DNA of 20,360 nt. Origin: DASZHJ01 sp035541215 (GTDB taxonomy: Bacteria > Pseudomonadota > Alphaproteobacteria > ATCC43930 > CGMCC-115725). The stretch's first letter is position 1. The number at the start of each line of letters is the position of its first letter. The notes beneath the pieces were generated by a model. The model saw only the letters and a program-made list of their open reading frames with translations, had not been told where the DNA came from and made no database searches. The position numbers and the translations under genes were made by a program. The stretch covers positions 1 to 20,360 of the forward strand of contig DATKNV010000102.1 in NCBI GenBank assembly GCA_035541215.1, read 5' to 3'. Shown piece by piece: positions 1-10,133 of this stretch.

Positions 1-1322
1 TCGGCGTTGAGCACGCGCGCGGCGGTGTCCACTTTGAGCCCGCCGAAGGTGAAGCAATTGCCGCAGATGACCGGGAAGGCAAGGAACGGCGGTTTCTCGA
101 TCGGCCGTGCCCAGTTGGTCTTGCGCGGCGCGTAGCCGGCCCGCGTCGCCAGTCCGTCGAGTTCCAGCGGCCTGAAGGCGCCGGGCTGGCAGGCGGCGTT
201 ATAGGCCTCGACGGTTGCGACAAGCTCGCGCGCATCGATGCCGAGCTTGCCCGCTAGTTCCGGCACGCCGCCGGCCGCGACGGCCGGCTGGTCGGTGCGC
301 ACAGAGCGCTGCCAGTTGGGCACGTCGTCGATGCGGGAATCGAGAATGCAATAGGCAATGCCCTCGGGCTGCTCGAAAATGATCCGCGTGATCGCCTCGT
401 AGGTGGCATCGACCGTCGCCGGCGCTTCGTCGACGAAACGCTGGCCAAGTTTATTGACCAGGATGCCGTAGTTGAACACCATCACCACGGGCTCCGGCGC
501 GCCGGAACGCGGATCGAGCGGCTCGGCGTGGAAGCTGCCGTAGTCGCCGCAGGCGGCGGCGCCGATGGCGAGCGCCATGCGGATGCCTTCGCCCTTGTTG
601 TAATAGCCGCCGCGCGCGACCGGCCTAATGTAGCGGGCGCGGGGGCCGAGATAGCGCGCGAGCATCTCGGGATTGCCCTCGAAGCCGCCGGAGGCCAGCA
701 CGACATTGGTTGCGCGGATCGCTCCCGCGCGCCCGGACCGGTCGACGATGCGAACGCCCCGGACCCTCCCGTCCTCCTCGAGGAGGAGATTGCGGGCCGT
801 GGTCCCGTAGAAGACGCTCGCGCCATGCGTCTCCGCATATCCCGCAAGCGCCTCCACGAGCGCGAGCCCGCCGCCGACAGGTGCCATCCGCGGCGTGCAG
901 CTCGTGATGAAATAGGTCGGCAGGAAATCGAAGCGGATGCCGAAGGACTTGAGCCAGGCGATGGTGGGGCCGGCATTGGCGGCGAAGCTCGCGACGAGCT
1001 CGGGGTCGGTGAAGCCGAGGGTCTTCACGATCGACGGCCACTCCCGGTAATCGCCGGCGGCCTCGTCGACCAGGGAGGAGTCGAGGTGATGGCCGGCATT
1101 GGCCATGAAATGTGCCTCGAAATCGTCGGAGACCTCGCTCTCGCTCTTCATGCGCAGCAGCGCCTCGGTCCAGCGGGTGTTGCCGCCGCGCTCCTCCCGT
1201 GGCGCCCGCTCGAGGATCGCCACCCGCGCTTCCGACTGCAGTGCCGAGACCGCGGCCGAAAGTCCGGCGATGCCGCAGCCCACGACGAGCACGTCGTACG
1301 TCTCTCCGCCGATGTCGCTCAT
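1..1322 (-). CDS. FAD-dependent tricarballylate dehydrogenase / fumarate reductase-type flavoprotein (partial, 3' end cut)
   Basis: This is a flavoprotein of the FAD_binding_2 family (succinate dehydrogenase/fumarate reductase, 3-ketosteroid dehydrogenase, tricarballylate dehydrogenase TcuA). The frame is open on the minus strand from ATG at 1322 to the window edge, giving about 440 codons with no stop. The N-terminus holds the dinucleotide motif VLVVGCGIAG at residues 11-20 (GxGxxG), then an acidic strand end (AILERA) and GGNTRW near 46-51, which resembles the TcuA subgroup. Later come ASGGFEGN and NKLGQRFVDEA, both typical of the family. A CGNCFTFGGLKVD stretch lies close to the expected C-terminal FAD contact, so only the last few dozen residues are probably missing. 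It is divergent from gyrA and stands alone here. No TcuB/TcuC partner is visible, so substrate assignment is open; a 3-oxosteroid or other enoate substrate is possible. Confidence 0.85.
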   Translation of the reverse strand, partial: MSDIGGETYDVLVVGCGIAGLSAAVSALQSEARVAILERAPREERGGNTRWTEALLRMKSESEVSDDFEAHFMANAGHHLDSSLVDEAAGDYREWPSIVKTLGFTDPELVASFAANAGPTIAWLKSFGIRFDFLPTYFITSCTPRMAPVGGGLALVEALAGYAETHGASVFYGTTARNLLLEEDGRVRGVRIVDRSGRAGAIRATNVVLASGGFEGNPEMLARYLGPRARYIRPVARGGYYNKGEGIRMALAIGAAACGDYGSFHAEPLDPRSGAPEPVVMVFNYGILVNKLGQRFVDEAPATVDATYEAITRIIFEQPEGIAYCILDSRIDDVPNWQRSVRTDQPAVAAGGVPELAGKLGIDARELVATVEAYNAACQPGAFRPLELDGLATRAGYAPRKTNWARPIEKPPFLAFPVICGNCFTFGGLKVDTAARVLNA

Positions 1323-1667
1323 GTCCCCTCCGTCACCGCCAAATTCCGGCCAGGGGAGGGTGGCATCCGGCCCTTCGATTCGGCAAGAACCGGCATGCTC
1401 GGATCGGATTTTGCGGTGTGACGAAAGAGCAGCCCCGACGGCTCTGTCTGCCCGCGTGAAACATATCTCGAAACAGAATTAGCAATCTATCGTAACCAAT
1501 TGAATAACCGTATATCTGCCTCTTCATGTAAAGCCTCGTTCGAGCGCGTTTGAAGTGTTTTTTTCGACCCCGCCAAGCGTTGTTCGCAGGGGCAAAATTC
1601 GGTAGTCTGGCTGCTTGAATTCGCGCGCGTTTGCGCGACCTTCCGAAAGCCTTTTCCGGACCCCCTT
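1323..1667. other. Divergent intergenic region between the flavoprotein gene and gyrA
   Basis: This 345-bp stretch has no convincing gene. Its middle (about 1450-1610) is much more AT-rich than its surroundings, which fits promoters for both flanking genes. A weak plus-strand sigma70-like pair is TTGTTC at 1580-1585 and TAGTCT at 1603-1608 with 17-bp spacing (each hexamer matches only 3 of 6 positions); it would serve gyrA. Two TAACC copies at 1493-1497 and 1505-1509 lie in direct repeat with a 12-bp period and may be regulator half-sites. A run of seven T at 1558-1564 has no strong stem before it. Confidence 0.4.
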
Positions 1668-4441
<2,774 letters not shown>

Positions 4442-4445
<4 letters not shown>

Positions 4446-4990
4446 GCAGCGAGCGCATCGGGGTCTATCCCGGCACTTTCGATCCCATCACCAACGGCCA
4501 CACCGACATCATTCTGCGGGCCACCAAGATCGTGGACCGGCTCGTGATCGGCGTCGCCCGCAACATCGGGAAGGGCCCGCTCTTCTCGACCGAGGAGCGC
4601 GTCGCCATCGTCACGGAGGAGATCGCGCACCTCGGCGATGCTGCGACGCGCAAGCGCGTCGAGGTCAGGCCCTTCGAGAATCTCCTCATGCATTTCGCGA
4701 TGGAGATGGGCGCCTCAGTGATCGTGCGCGGGCTCCGGGCGGTCTCCGATTTCGAGTACGAGTTCCAGATGGCCGGCATGAACAACCGCCTCAATCCCAA
4801 GATCGAGACGGTGTTCCTGATGGCGAGCGACCGCTACCAGTTCATCTCCTCGCGCTTCGTCAAGGAGATCGCCCAGCTCGGCGGCGACGTCTCGCATTTC
4901 GTGAGTCCCCGAGTGGTCGCGCACATCGCCAAGCGCCTCGGGCAGACCGGCGAGCCCAAGCGCGCGCGAAGCGCCGCCGGAAAGCGATGA
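4442..4990 (+). CDS. coaD: Phosphopantetheine adenylyltransferase
   Basis: CoaD transfers AMP from ATP to 4'-phosphopantetheine to make dephospho-CoA, the penultimate step of coenzyme A synthesis, in the cytosol. The 182-residue protein has the nucleotidyltransferase fold signature GTFDPITNGH at 11-20 (the T/HxGH element), the conserved RGLRAVSDFEYE block at 96-107, and the FISSRFVKE motif at 134-142, which corresponds to the family's ISSTxxR element. The length is slightly above the usual 160-170 because of a basic tail (KRARSAAGKR). Its ATG overlaps the gyrA stop (ATGA), and its own stop overlaps the next start in the same way, so the three genes are almost certainly co-transcribed and translationally coupled. 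gyrA-coaD adjacency is familiar in Alphaproteobacteria. Confidence 0.97.
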
Positions 4991-5883
4991 GCACGGCGCT
5001 CGCGGCGGCATCTCAACCGGGCATCCTCTCGCCCCCGCTCGCCTGCGGGCGCTCCATGACCTTCCGCCAGAAGCTCGGCGCCGATGCCGCCGAGACCCTG
5101 AAGGCGTTGCGTGCGGCCTTCGCCGCGGATTGGGGCGTCGTCGGGCTCGGCGAGCCGCTGGTCCGTGCCTTGGGCCGCGAGATCGCGGGGCTCAGGACCT
5201 TCCCGGCATTCTCCGGCGCAGCGGCGCCGGTGCCGTCGACGCAGCAGGCGCTGTGGATCTGTCTCCGCGGCGAGAGCCGCAGCATCGTCTTCGAGCGCTC
5301 GCAAGGCGTGCTGGCCGCGCTCGATGCGACCATGGCGCTCGAGGATGCCATGGATACCTTCAAATACGCCGACGACCGCGACCTCTCGGGCTATCTCGAC
5401 GGCACCGCCAATCCCAAGGGCGAGGAGGGGATCGCCGCGGCGCTCGTGGCCGCGGGGAAGGGCATCGCGGGCTCGAGCTTCGTCGCGGTCCAGCGCTGGG
5501 TCCACGATCTCCGCGCCTTCAAGAAGTTCCCGCAGGGTGAGCGCGACGCAATCATCGGCCGCCGCCTCGACACCAACGACGAGATCGAGGACGCGCCGGA
5601 ATCCTCGCACGTCAAGCGCACGGAGCAGGAGAGCTACGATCCCCCGGCTTTCATGATGCGCCGCTCACTGCCCTGGGCGACCGCGCACGCGCTGGGGCTC
5701 GAATTCGTGGCCTATGCGAGCTCGCTCGATCCCTTCGCGCGGATGATGCGAAGGATGGCCGGTCTCGACGACGGCATCGTCGATGCCCTGTTCCGGTTCT
5801 CGCGTCCGATTACCGGCGGCTATTACTGGTGCCCGCCCGTTGCGGCGGCGGGGCGCCTCGATCTCAGCGCCCTCGGTCTTTGA
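4987..5883 (+). CDS. Dyp-type (YfeX-like) heme peroxidase
   Basis: This is a dye-decolorizing peroxidase: a cytosolic ferredoxin-fold heme enzyme that uses hydrogen peroxide to oxidise bulky substrates; YfeX-class members have also been linked to porphyrinogen oxidation. The 298-residue protein shows the signature GYLDGTANP, with the distal Asp138 of GxxDG. His208 (SSHVKR) is the likely proximal heme ligand, and Arg225/Arg226 in MMRRSLPW includes the distal arginine. No Tat or Sec signal is present, consistent with the short B-type (YfeX) group. The frame stays open far upstream inside coaD, but the ATG at 4987, overlapping the coaD stop as ATGA, is the natural start. It ends 6 bp before the convergent GST gene. 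Co-transcription with gyrA and coaD is inferred from the overlaps. Confidence 0.92.
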   Translation: MSTALAAASQPGILSPPLACGRSMTFRQKLGADAAETLKALRAAFAADWGVVGLGEPLVRALGREIAGLRTFPAFSGAAAPVPSTQQALWICLRGESRSIVFERSQGVLAALDATMALEDAMDTFKYADDRDLSGYLDGTANPKGEEGIAAALVAAGKGIAGSSFVAVQRWVHDLRAFKKFPQGERDAIIGRRLDTNDEIEDAPESSHVKRTEQESYDPPAFMMRRSLPWATAHALGLEFVAYASSLDPFARMMRRMAGLDDGIVDALFRFSRPITGGYYWCPPVAAAGRLDLSALGL

Positions 5884-5889
5884 GGCGGC

Positions 5890-6522
5890 TCAGGGGATGT
5901 CCGCGAGCGGCAGCAGGTCGTAGGGCGCCTTGAAGCCCGGCAGCGCCTGAATGCGGCCAGCCCAGGCGGCGATGCTCTTATAGCTGTTGATGTCGAAGCC
6001 GCCCTCCTCGGCGAGCGCCACCACGCCGTAGCAGGCGATGTCGCCGATGGTCGGCGTCCCGCCCACGAGGAAGGGCGAGCGCGCGAGGCTCTCGTCGAGG
6101 ACGGCGAGACCCGCATCGCCGAGCTGGCGGAAGGTGTCGATGACGGGCTGCTCCGCCTTCATGAAGCCGCGCTTGTAGGCGCGGGTGCGGAAGACGCCGG
6201 GCGAGAGCCGGTCGGCGTCCCAGAACAGCCATTCCCGCGCTCGCTGGCGCTCGAGCACGCTATTGCCTCCGAACTTGCCGAGCGCCTCCGCGAGGTATTG
6301 CAGGATCGCGCCGGACTGGCAGAGTTTGAGATCGCCGTGCACCAGCGCCGGCACCTGGCCGTAGCGGTTGATCGCAAGGAATTCCGGCTTCTTGTGCGCG
6401 CCCTCGCGGAGGTTCATGTGGCGGTAGGAGAATTTCTGGCCGCAGAGGCTCAGCATGAGCGCGGCCTTGTAGGTGGGCCCCGACAAGGCGATGCCGTAGA
6501 GCGTGAAGGTGCCGCTGGCCAT
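5890..6522 (-). CDS. Glutathione S-transferase family protein
   Basis: This is a cytosolic glutathione transferase of 210 residues. The N-terminal thioredoxin-like domain starts FTLYGIALSGPTYKA; Ser14 is a plausible glutathione-activating residue. It continues with the cis-proline element GQVPAL (Pro58) and the glutathione gamma-glutamyl contact QSGAI (Ser70). The all-helical C-terminal domain contains TIGDIACYG near 158-166, the conserved N-capping/hydrophobic staple motif with Asp161. I chose ATG 6522 because a purine-rich GGGGGA lies just upstream; a longer in-frame start at 6567 adds an unconserved leader. The substrate cannot be read from sequence. It lies downstream of the Rid gene on the same strand but is separated by a strong stem-loop, so read-through may be limited. 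Confidence 0.92.
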   Translation of the reverse strand: MASGTFTLYGIALSGPTYKAALMLSLCGQKFSYRHMNLREGAHKKPEFLAINRYGQVPALVHGDLKLCQSGAILQYLAEALGKFGGNSVLERQRAREWLFWDADRLSPGVFRTRAYKRGFMKAEQPVIDTFRQLGDAGLAVLDESLARSPFLVGGTPTIGDIACYGVVALAEEGGFDINSYKSIAAWAGRIQALPGFKAPYDLLPLADIP

Positions 6523-6568
6523 GAAGATTCCCCCTCTGGTGGAGCCGGAAGCGCCGAAGTGGAGCACG

Positions 6569-6597
6569 GGAGGCGCGCTCTTCGCAAGCGCGCCTCC
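6569..6597. terminator. 11-bp perfect stem-loop between the Rid-family and GST genes
   Basis: GGAGGCGCGCT at 6569-6579 and its exact complement AGCGCGCCTCC at 6587-6597 flank a 7-base loop. The element sits just after the Rid-family stop codon (6610-6612, minus strand) and 47 bp before the GST start. It has no following T-run on either strand, so it is not a classic intrinsic terminator. It could act as a Rho-associated pause, an mRNA 3'-end stabiliser or a processing site. Confidence 0.5.
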
Positions 6598-6609
6598 GGG
6601 ACGCCGGAA

Positions 6610-6957
6610 TCAGCGAGCGGCGATCACGCCGATTTCGACGATCAGATCCGAGCGCGCGAGCTTCGCCTCGACGCAGGCCCGCGCGGGCGTGTTGCCCGGC
6701 GAGACCCAGGCGTCCCAGATCTTGTTCATGGCGTCGTAGGACCTGATGTCCGCAAGCCAGATGGTCGCCGAGAGCAGCTTCGACTTGTCGGTGCCCGCCT
6801 CCGCGAGGAGACCGTCGATCTTCGCGAGGATCTGCTTCGTCTGCCCTCCGGCATCGAGGGTGCCGTCATCGGCGACCTGGCCTGCGAGGTAGACGGTGTC
6901 GCCGTAGCCCACGGCCTGGCTCATGCGGGGTCCGACTTTGACACGCTGGATGCTCAT
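6610..6957 (-). CDS. Rid (YjgF/YER057c/UK114) family protein
   Basis: Rid proteins hydrolyse reactive enamine/imine intermediates, such as 2-aminoacrylate, to keto acids and ammonia in the cytosol. Some subfamilies have pathway-specific roles. The 115-residue protein is family length and trimer-forming by analogy. Its C-terminal signature TPARACVEAKLA contains Arg93, aligned with the Arg105 of RidA that anchors the substrate carboxylate, and Glu108 lies in the following strand (VEIGVIA). The start at 6957 has a good AGGAG Shine-Dalgarno. It is divergent from the SDR gene across 166 bp, which should contain promoters for both, although I could not pick convincing hexamers. The variable N-terminal half (VAGQVADDGTLD type) suggests an accessory Rid subgroup rather than canonical RidA. 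Confidence 0.93.
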   Translation of the reverse strand: MSIQRVKVGPRMSQAVGYGDTVYLAGQVADDGTLDAGGQTKQILAKIDGLLAEAGTDKSKLLSATIWLADIRSYDAMNKIWDAWVSPGNTPARACVEAKLARSDLIVEIGVIAAR

Positions 6958-7123
6958 GGCGTTGCTCCTTCGGATTTGCTGGGGTTGTGGATGGGATGAG
7001 CGCAAGCCTAGCAACAGGCGGCATCTGCTGTCGATGGCGGAGCGGCGCGCGAAACGGTTGCGTCCGCGCGCGCGGCGGGCGAGAACTGCGCTGAGCGAGC
7101 GAAGTGCCGACGGGGAGGAGCAC

Positions 7124-7873
7124 ATGACGGAGCAGCGGGAGCTTTCGGGCCGCGTGGCACTGGTCACGGGGGCGGCGCGCAACATCGGCCGCGCCATCGT
7201 CCTGGCGCTGGCGGAGGCGGGCGCGGCGGTGGTGATCAACACGCGCGTCTCCCGCACGGAAGCCGAGGCGGTCGCCCAGGAGATCGAGGAGCGGCAAGGC
7301 CGCGCCCTCGTCGCGCTCGCGGACGTGACCGACGAGGCATCCGTCAAGGACATGGTGGACGCGACCCTCGCCAAGTTCGGCCGGCTCGACATCCTCGTCA
7401 ACAACGCCGCGGTAAGGCGGGAGCGGCCGATCGAGACCATGGACCTCCTGGAATTCCGCTCGGTGGTCGCGCTCATCCTGGAGGGGGCGTTCATCACGAC
7501 CCGTGCCGCGCTTGCGGCGCTCAAGCGCAGCGACGGCGCCGCGATCGTCAATATCGGCGGCATGACCGGCCACAGCGGTGCCGCCGAGCGCGCGCATGTC
7601 GTCGCGGGCAAGGCCGGCTTGGTCGGCCTCACCAAGGCGCTCGCGCACGAGCTGGCGCCGGCGGGGATCACCGTCAATTGCGTCGTGCCGGGCCTCATCG
7701 ATACCGTCCGGACCGGCGGCGTTCCCACCGTCCACCGGCGCAATCCGCCGCTCGTCGGACGCCTCGGCCGACCCGAGGAGATCGCGGCCATGGTGCGGCA
7801 CCTCGTGGGACCCTCCGGCCGCTTCATCACGGGCCAGACCATTCACGTCAACGGCGGCGCGTATTTGCCGTGA
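7124..7873 (+). CDS. SDR-fold protein lacking most of the catalytic tetrad
   Basis: This is a short-chain dehydrogenase/reductase fold of 249 residues, the classical length. The cofactor motif TGAARNIGRAI (15-25) and NNAA (93-96) are intact, as are the late family elements PGLIDT (189-194) and the C-terminal GQTIHVNGGAYLP. The active site is unusual. Where classical SDRs have Asn-Ser-Tyr-Lys, this protein has Ile118 (LILEGAF), Gly145/Gly146 (VNIGGMTG), Val159 (HVVAGK) and only Lys163. It may therefore bind a nucleotide without normal alcohol/ketone redox chemistry, or use other residues such as His150 or His158. The start has a GGGGAGGAG Shine-Dalgarno at 7111-7119. It is the first gene of the plus-strand operon running to 14407, with 88 bp to the ATPase gene. 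Confidence 0.88.
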   Translation: MTEQRELSGRVALVTGAARNIGRAIVLALAEAGAAVVINTRVSRTEAEAVAQEIEERQGRALVALADVTDEASVKDMVDATLAKFGRLDILVNNAAVRRERPIETMDLLEFRSVVALILEGAFITTRAALAALKRSDGAAIVNIGGMTGHSGAAERAHVVAGKAGLVGLTKALAHELAPAGITVNCVVPGLIDTVRTGGVPTVHRRNPPLVGRLGRPEEIAAMVRHLVGPSGRFITGQTIHVNGGAYLP

Positions 7874-7876
7874 GCG

Positions 7877-7897
7877 CCGCGCCTTGACAGGGCGCGG
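7877..7897 (+). other. Stem-loop with embedded TTGACA after the SDR gene
   Basis: CCGCGCC (7877-7883) and GGCGCGG (7891-7897) form a 7-bp stem beginning 4 bp after the SDR stop. The loop is TTGACAG. It contains an exact TTGACA -35 hexamer at 7884-7889, but the sequence 17 bp downstream (CCTTCT) is a poor -10. A short GGCTT/AAGCC palindrome (7897-7908) and a 10-bp tandem repeat GGACGGGCGA/GGACGGGCGG (7929-7948) follow. Either partial termination or an internal operon promoter is possible; neither is proven. Confidence 0.3.
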
Positions 7898-7961
7898 GCT
7901 TCCAAGCCTTCTCTCGGGAGCAGGGCGGGGACGGGCGAGGACGGGCGGCGGAGCGGGGGAA

Positions 7962-9020
7962 ATGGCATCGGTCGAGCTCAAGGGATTGACGAAGCGCTAC
8001 GGCAGCCAGGCCGTGGTGGACCGCGTCGACCTCACGGTGGAGCACGGCAGCCTCGTCTGCCTCCTCGGCCCCTCCGGCTGCGGCAAGACCACGACGCTGC
8101 GGCTCATCGCTGGCTTCGTCGAGCCAGATGGCGGCGAGATCGCGGTCGCGGGGAAGACGCTCTCGGCGCCGGGGGCGGTCGTTCCGCCGGAGCGGCGCAA
8201 CATGTCCATGATCTTTCAGAGCTACGCGCTCTGGCCGCACATGACGATCGCGCAGAACGTCGGCTACGGCCTCTCCGTGCGGAAGGTGCCGCGCGAGGAA
8301 ATCGGGAAGCGGGTCGCGGAAATTCTCGCGGTGGCGCAGATGAGCCGGTACGCCGACCGCTATCCCGCGGAGCTCTCCGGCGGGCAGCAGCAGCGCGTGG
8401 CGCTCGCGCGCGCCCTCGTGGTGAAGCCCGAGACCCTGCTCCTCGACGAGCCGCTCTCGAACCTCGACGCCAATCTCCGCGAGGAGATGCGCTTCGAGCT
8501 GCGCCGGCTCCACGACGAGTACCGCTACACCACGATCTACGTCACGCACGACCAGCAGGAGGCGATGACCGCCGCCGACCGCATCGTCGTGATGCGCGAG
8601 GGCCGGATCGAGCAGACGGGGACGCCCAACGACGTCTACGAGCGGCCCGCGACGGAGTTCGTCGCGCGCTTCATCGGCGGCACCAACATCCTCAGGGGTC
8701 CCCATCTCGGCGACAACGTCGTCCGCTGCGGCGGCATCAGCATCCGCTGCGGGCAGGGCACGCCGGCAGCATCGGGCGACACCGCGGTCTCGATCCGCCC
8801 GCAGGAGATCGTGCTTTCCGAGCGCGCGGCCGAGGGGGTGAACCGGATCCGCGGCACCATCGAGCGGCAGGTCTATCTGGGATCGAGCCGCGATTATCTC
8901 GTGCGGCTTCCCGGCGACACTTCGCTTCGGGTGATAACCTCGCGCGAGCTCGACTTCGCCGCCGGCCGCGAGGTGACGGTCGAGCTGCCGTCGGCGAGCT
9001 GCCGGGCACTCCCGGCTTGA
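7962..9020 (+). CDS. ABC transporter ATP-binding protein (FbpC/PotA-like, with TOBE domain)
   Basis: This is the cytoplasmic ATPase that powers the adjacent binding-protein-dependent importer. Its 352 residues contain Walker A GPSGCGKTT (36-44), Q-loop Gln86 (IFQSYALWPH), signature LSGGQQQR (138-145), Walker B LLLDEP (159-164) and the H-loop His196 (THDQQEA). After about residue 240 comes a C-terminal TOBE-type regulatory domain with SIRPQEI, as in the CUT1/Fe/putrescine/sulfate importer group. The start at 7962 follows a GGGGGAA ribosome site. The binding protein follows after 34 bp and the permease after that, giving a complete importer. The Fe(III)-type label reflects family resemblance only; the substrate is more likely organic given the downstream CoA enzymes. 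Confidence 0.94.
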   Translation: MASVELKGLTKRYGSQAVVDRVDLTVEHGSLVCLLGPSGCGKTTTLRLIAGFVEPDGGEIAVAGKTLSAPGAVVPPERRNMSMIFQSYALWPHMTIAQNVGYGLSVRKVPREEIGKRVAEILAVAQMSRYADRYPAELSGGQQQRVALARALVVKPETLLLDEPLSNLDANLREEMRFELRRLHDEYRYTTIYVTHDQQEAMTAADRIVVMREGRIEQTGTPNDVYERPATEFVARFIGGTNILRGPHLGDNVVRCGGISIRCGQGTPAASGDTAVSIRPQEIVLSERAAEGVNRIRGTIERQVYLGSSRDYLVRLPGDTSLRVITSRELDFAAGREVTVELPSASCRALPA

Positions 9021-9054
9021 TGCATCAGAGATTCGAGCCAAGAAGGAGGCCGCG

Positions 9055-10110
9055 ATGAAGTGTCGAGCATTCCGGTGGAGCGCGCTCGCGATCGCTCTGG
9101 CGCTGGGCGCCGCGGGGCCGGCCCGCGCGGCGATGCCGGCGCCCACGACGATCACGCCCGAGCTCGTCAAGGCCGCGACGGCCGAGGGCAAGGTCGTCTT
9201 CTACACCTCCGTCGAGCTCAAGCTCGGCGAGGACCTCGCCAAGCTCTTCCAGGAGAAGTATCCGGGCATCTCGGTCCAGGTCGAGCGCACGGGCTCGGAG
9301 CGCGTCTTCCAGAGGATCGGGCAGGAATACGCCGCCAGCATCCACACCGTCGACGTCGTCAACAGCTCCGATGCCTCGCATTTCCTCTACTGGAAGGAGC
9401 ACGGCATGCTCGCGCCCTTCCTCTCCGCGGAGATGGCGACCGAGTATCCCGCCAACGCATTCGATCCCGATGGAACCTACGGTGCCTGGCGCGTGACGCT
9501 CAGCCCCTTCGCCTACAACACCAAGCTCGTCAAGGAAGGCGAGGCGCCCAAGAGCTTCGCCGATCTCCTCGACCCCAAATGGAAGGGCCGGCTCGTGAAG
9601 GCGAGCCCCAATTACAGCGGCACCATCATGACCAGCACCTATGAGACGCTCCAGGCGCTCGGAGGCTGGGACTTCTTCGAGAAGCTCGCGAAGCAGGACG
9701 TGCTGCAGACGCAATCCGCGACCGAGCCGCCGCGCAAGGTCGCGACCGGCGAGCGCGACGTCATGGTCGACGGCTCCGAGTACTTCATCTACGCGCTCAT
9801 GGATCAGGGCAACCCCTTGAAGATCGTCTATCCCGCCGAGGGCGTGCCGATGATCACCTCGCCCGCGGCGATCATGAAGGACGCGCCGCATCCCAACGCG
9901 GCGCGGCTCTTCTACGCCTTCGTCTTCTCCGCGCCGATCCAGCAGGTCATGGTCGAGAAGGGCGGCACGCGCTCGCTCGACAAGGAGGTCAAGGACCGTC
10001 CCGATCACGTGCCGCTCGCGAGCCTCAAGCTCTGGCCCGAGGACCCGAAGGCGATGGAGGCCAAGTCCGAGGAGATCAAGAAGAAGTACCGCCAGCTCTT
10101 CGGCGGCTGA
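9055..10110 (+). CDS. Periplasmic substrate-binding protein of an Fe(III)/organic-solute-type ABC importer
   Basis: This 351-residue extracytoplasmic binding protein belongs to the FbpA/AfuA-like family (type II periplasmic binding fold). A Sec signal peptide is clear: basic MKCRAFRWS, a hydrophobic stretch to about residue 20, and a cleavage site near PARA-A (25/26). The mature protein begins with the family-typical AEGKVVFYTSVE and includes SPFAYNTKLV and DLLDPKWKGRL. In true ferric-binding proteins a Tyr-Tyr pair in the second lobe ligates iron; the nearest equivalent here is GSEYFIY (240-246), with Glu242-Tyr243-Phe244. I therefore infer a non-iron ligand, probably a small carboxylate, sulfonate or phosphonate. 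A strong AAGGAGG (9043-9049) 5 bp before ATG fits the high expression usual for binding proteins. Confidence 0.93.
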   Translation: MKCRAFRWSALAIALALGAAGPARAAMPAPTTITPELVKAATAEGKVVFYTSVELKLGEDLAKLFQEKYPGISVQVERTGSERVFQRIGQEYAASIHTVDVVNSSDASHFLYWKEHGMLAPFLSAEMATEYPANAFDPDGTYGAWRVTLSPFAYNTKLVKEGEAPKSFADLLDPKWKGRLVKASPNYSGTIMTSTYETLQALGGWDFFEKLAKQDVLQTQSATEPPRKVATGERDVMVDGSEYFIYALMDQGNPLKIVYPAEGVPMITSPAAIMKDAPHPNAARLFYAFVFSAPIQQVMVEKGGTRSLDKEVKDRPDHVPLASLKLWPEDPKAMEAKSEEIKKKYRQLFGG

Positions 10111-10133
10111 GACTGGGGCGGACGAGGATCGCC

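Noticed and set aside
528..1421. A 297-codon plus-strand frame
   Set aside because: It is antisense to the flavoprotein gene, whose minus-strand frame carries the FAD-binding and family motifs.
1558..1564. Seven-T run as an intrinsic terminator
   Set aside because: No stem of useful length precedes it on either strand, and both flanking genes point away from this region.
5850..5883. C-terminal LDLSALGL of the DyP peroxidase as an encapsulin cargo peptide
   Set aside because: It resembles targeting tails only loosely, sits directly on the folded domain without a linker, and no encapsulin gene is in the window.
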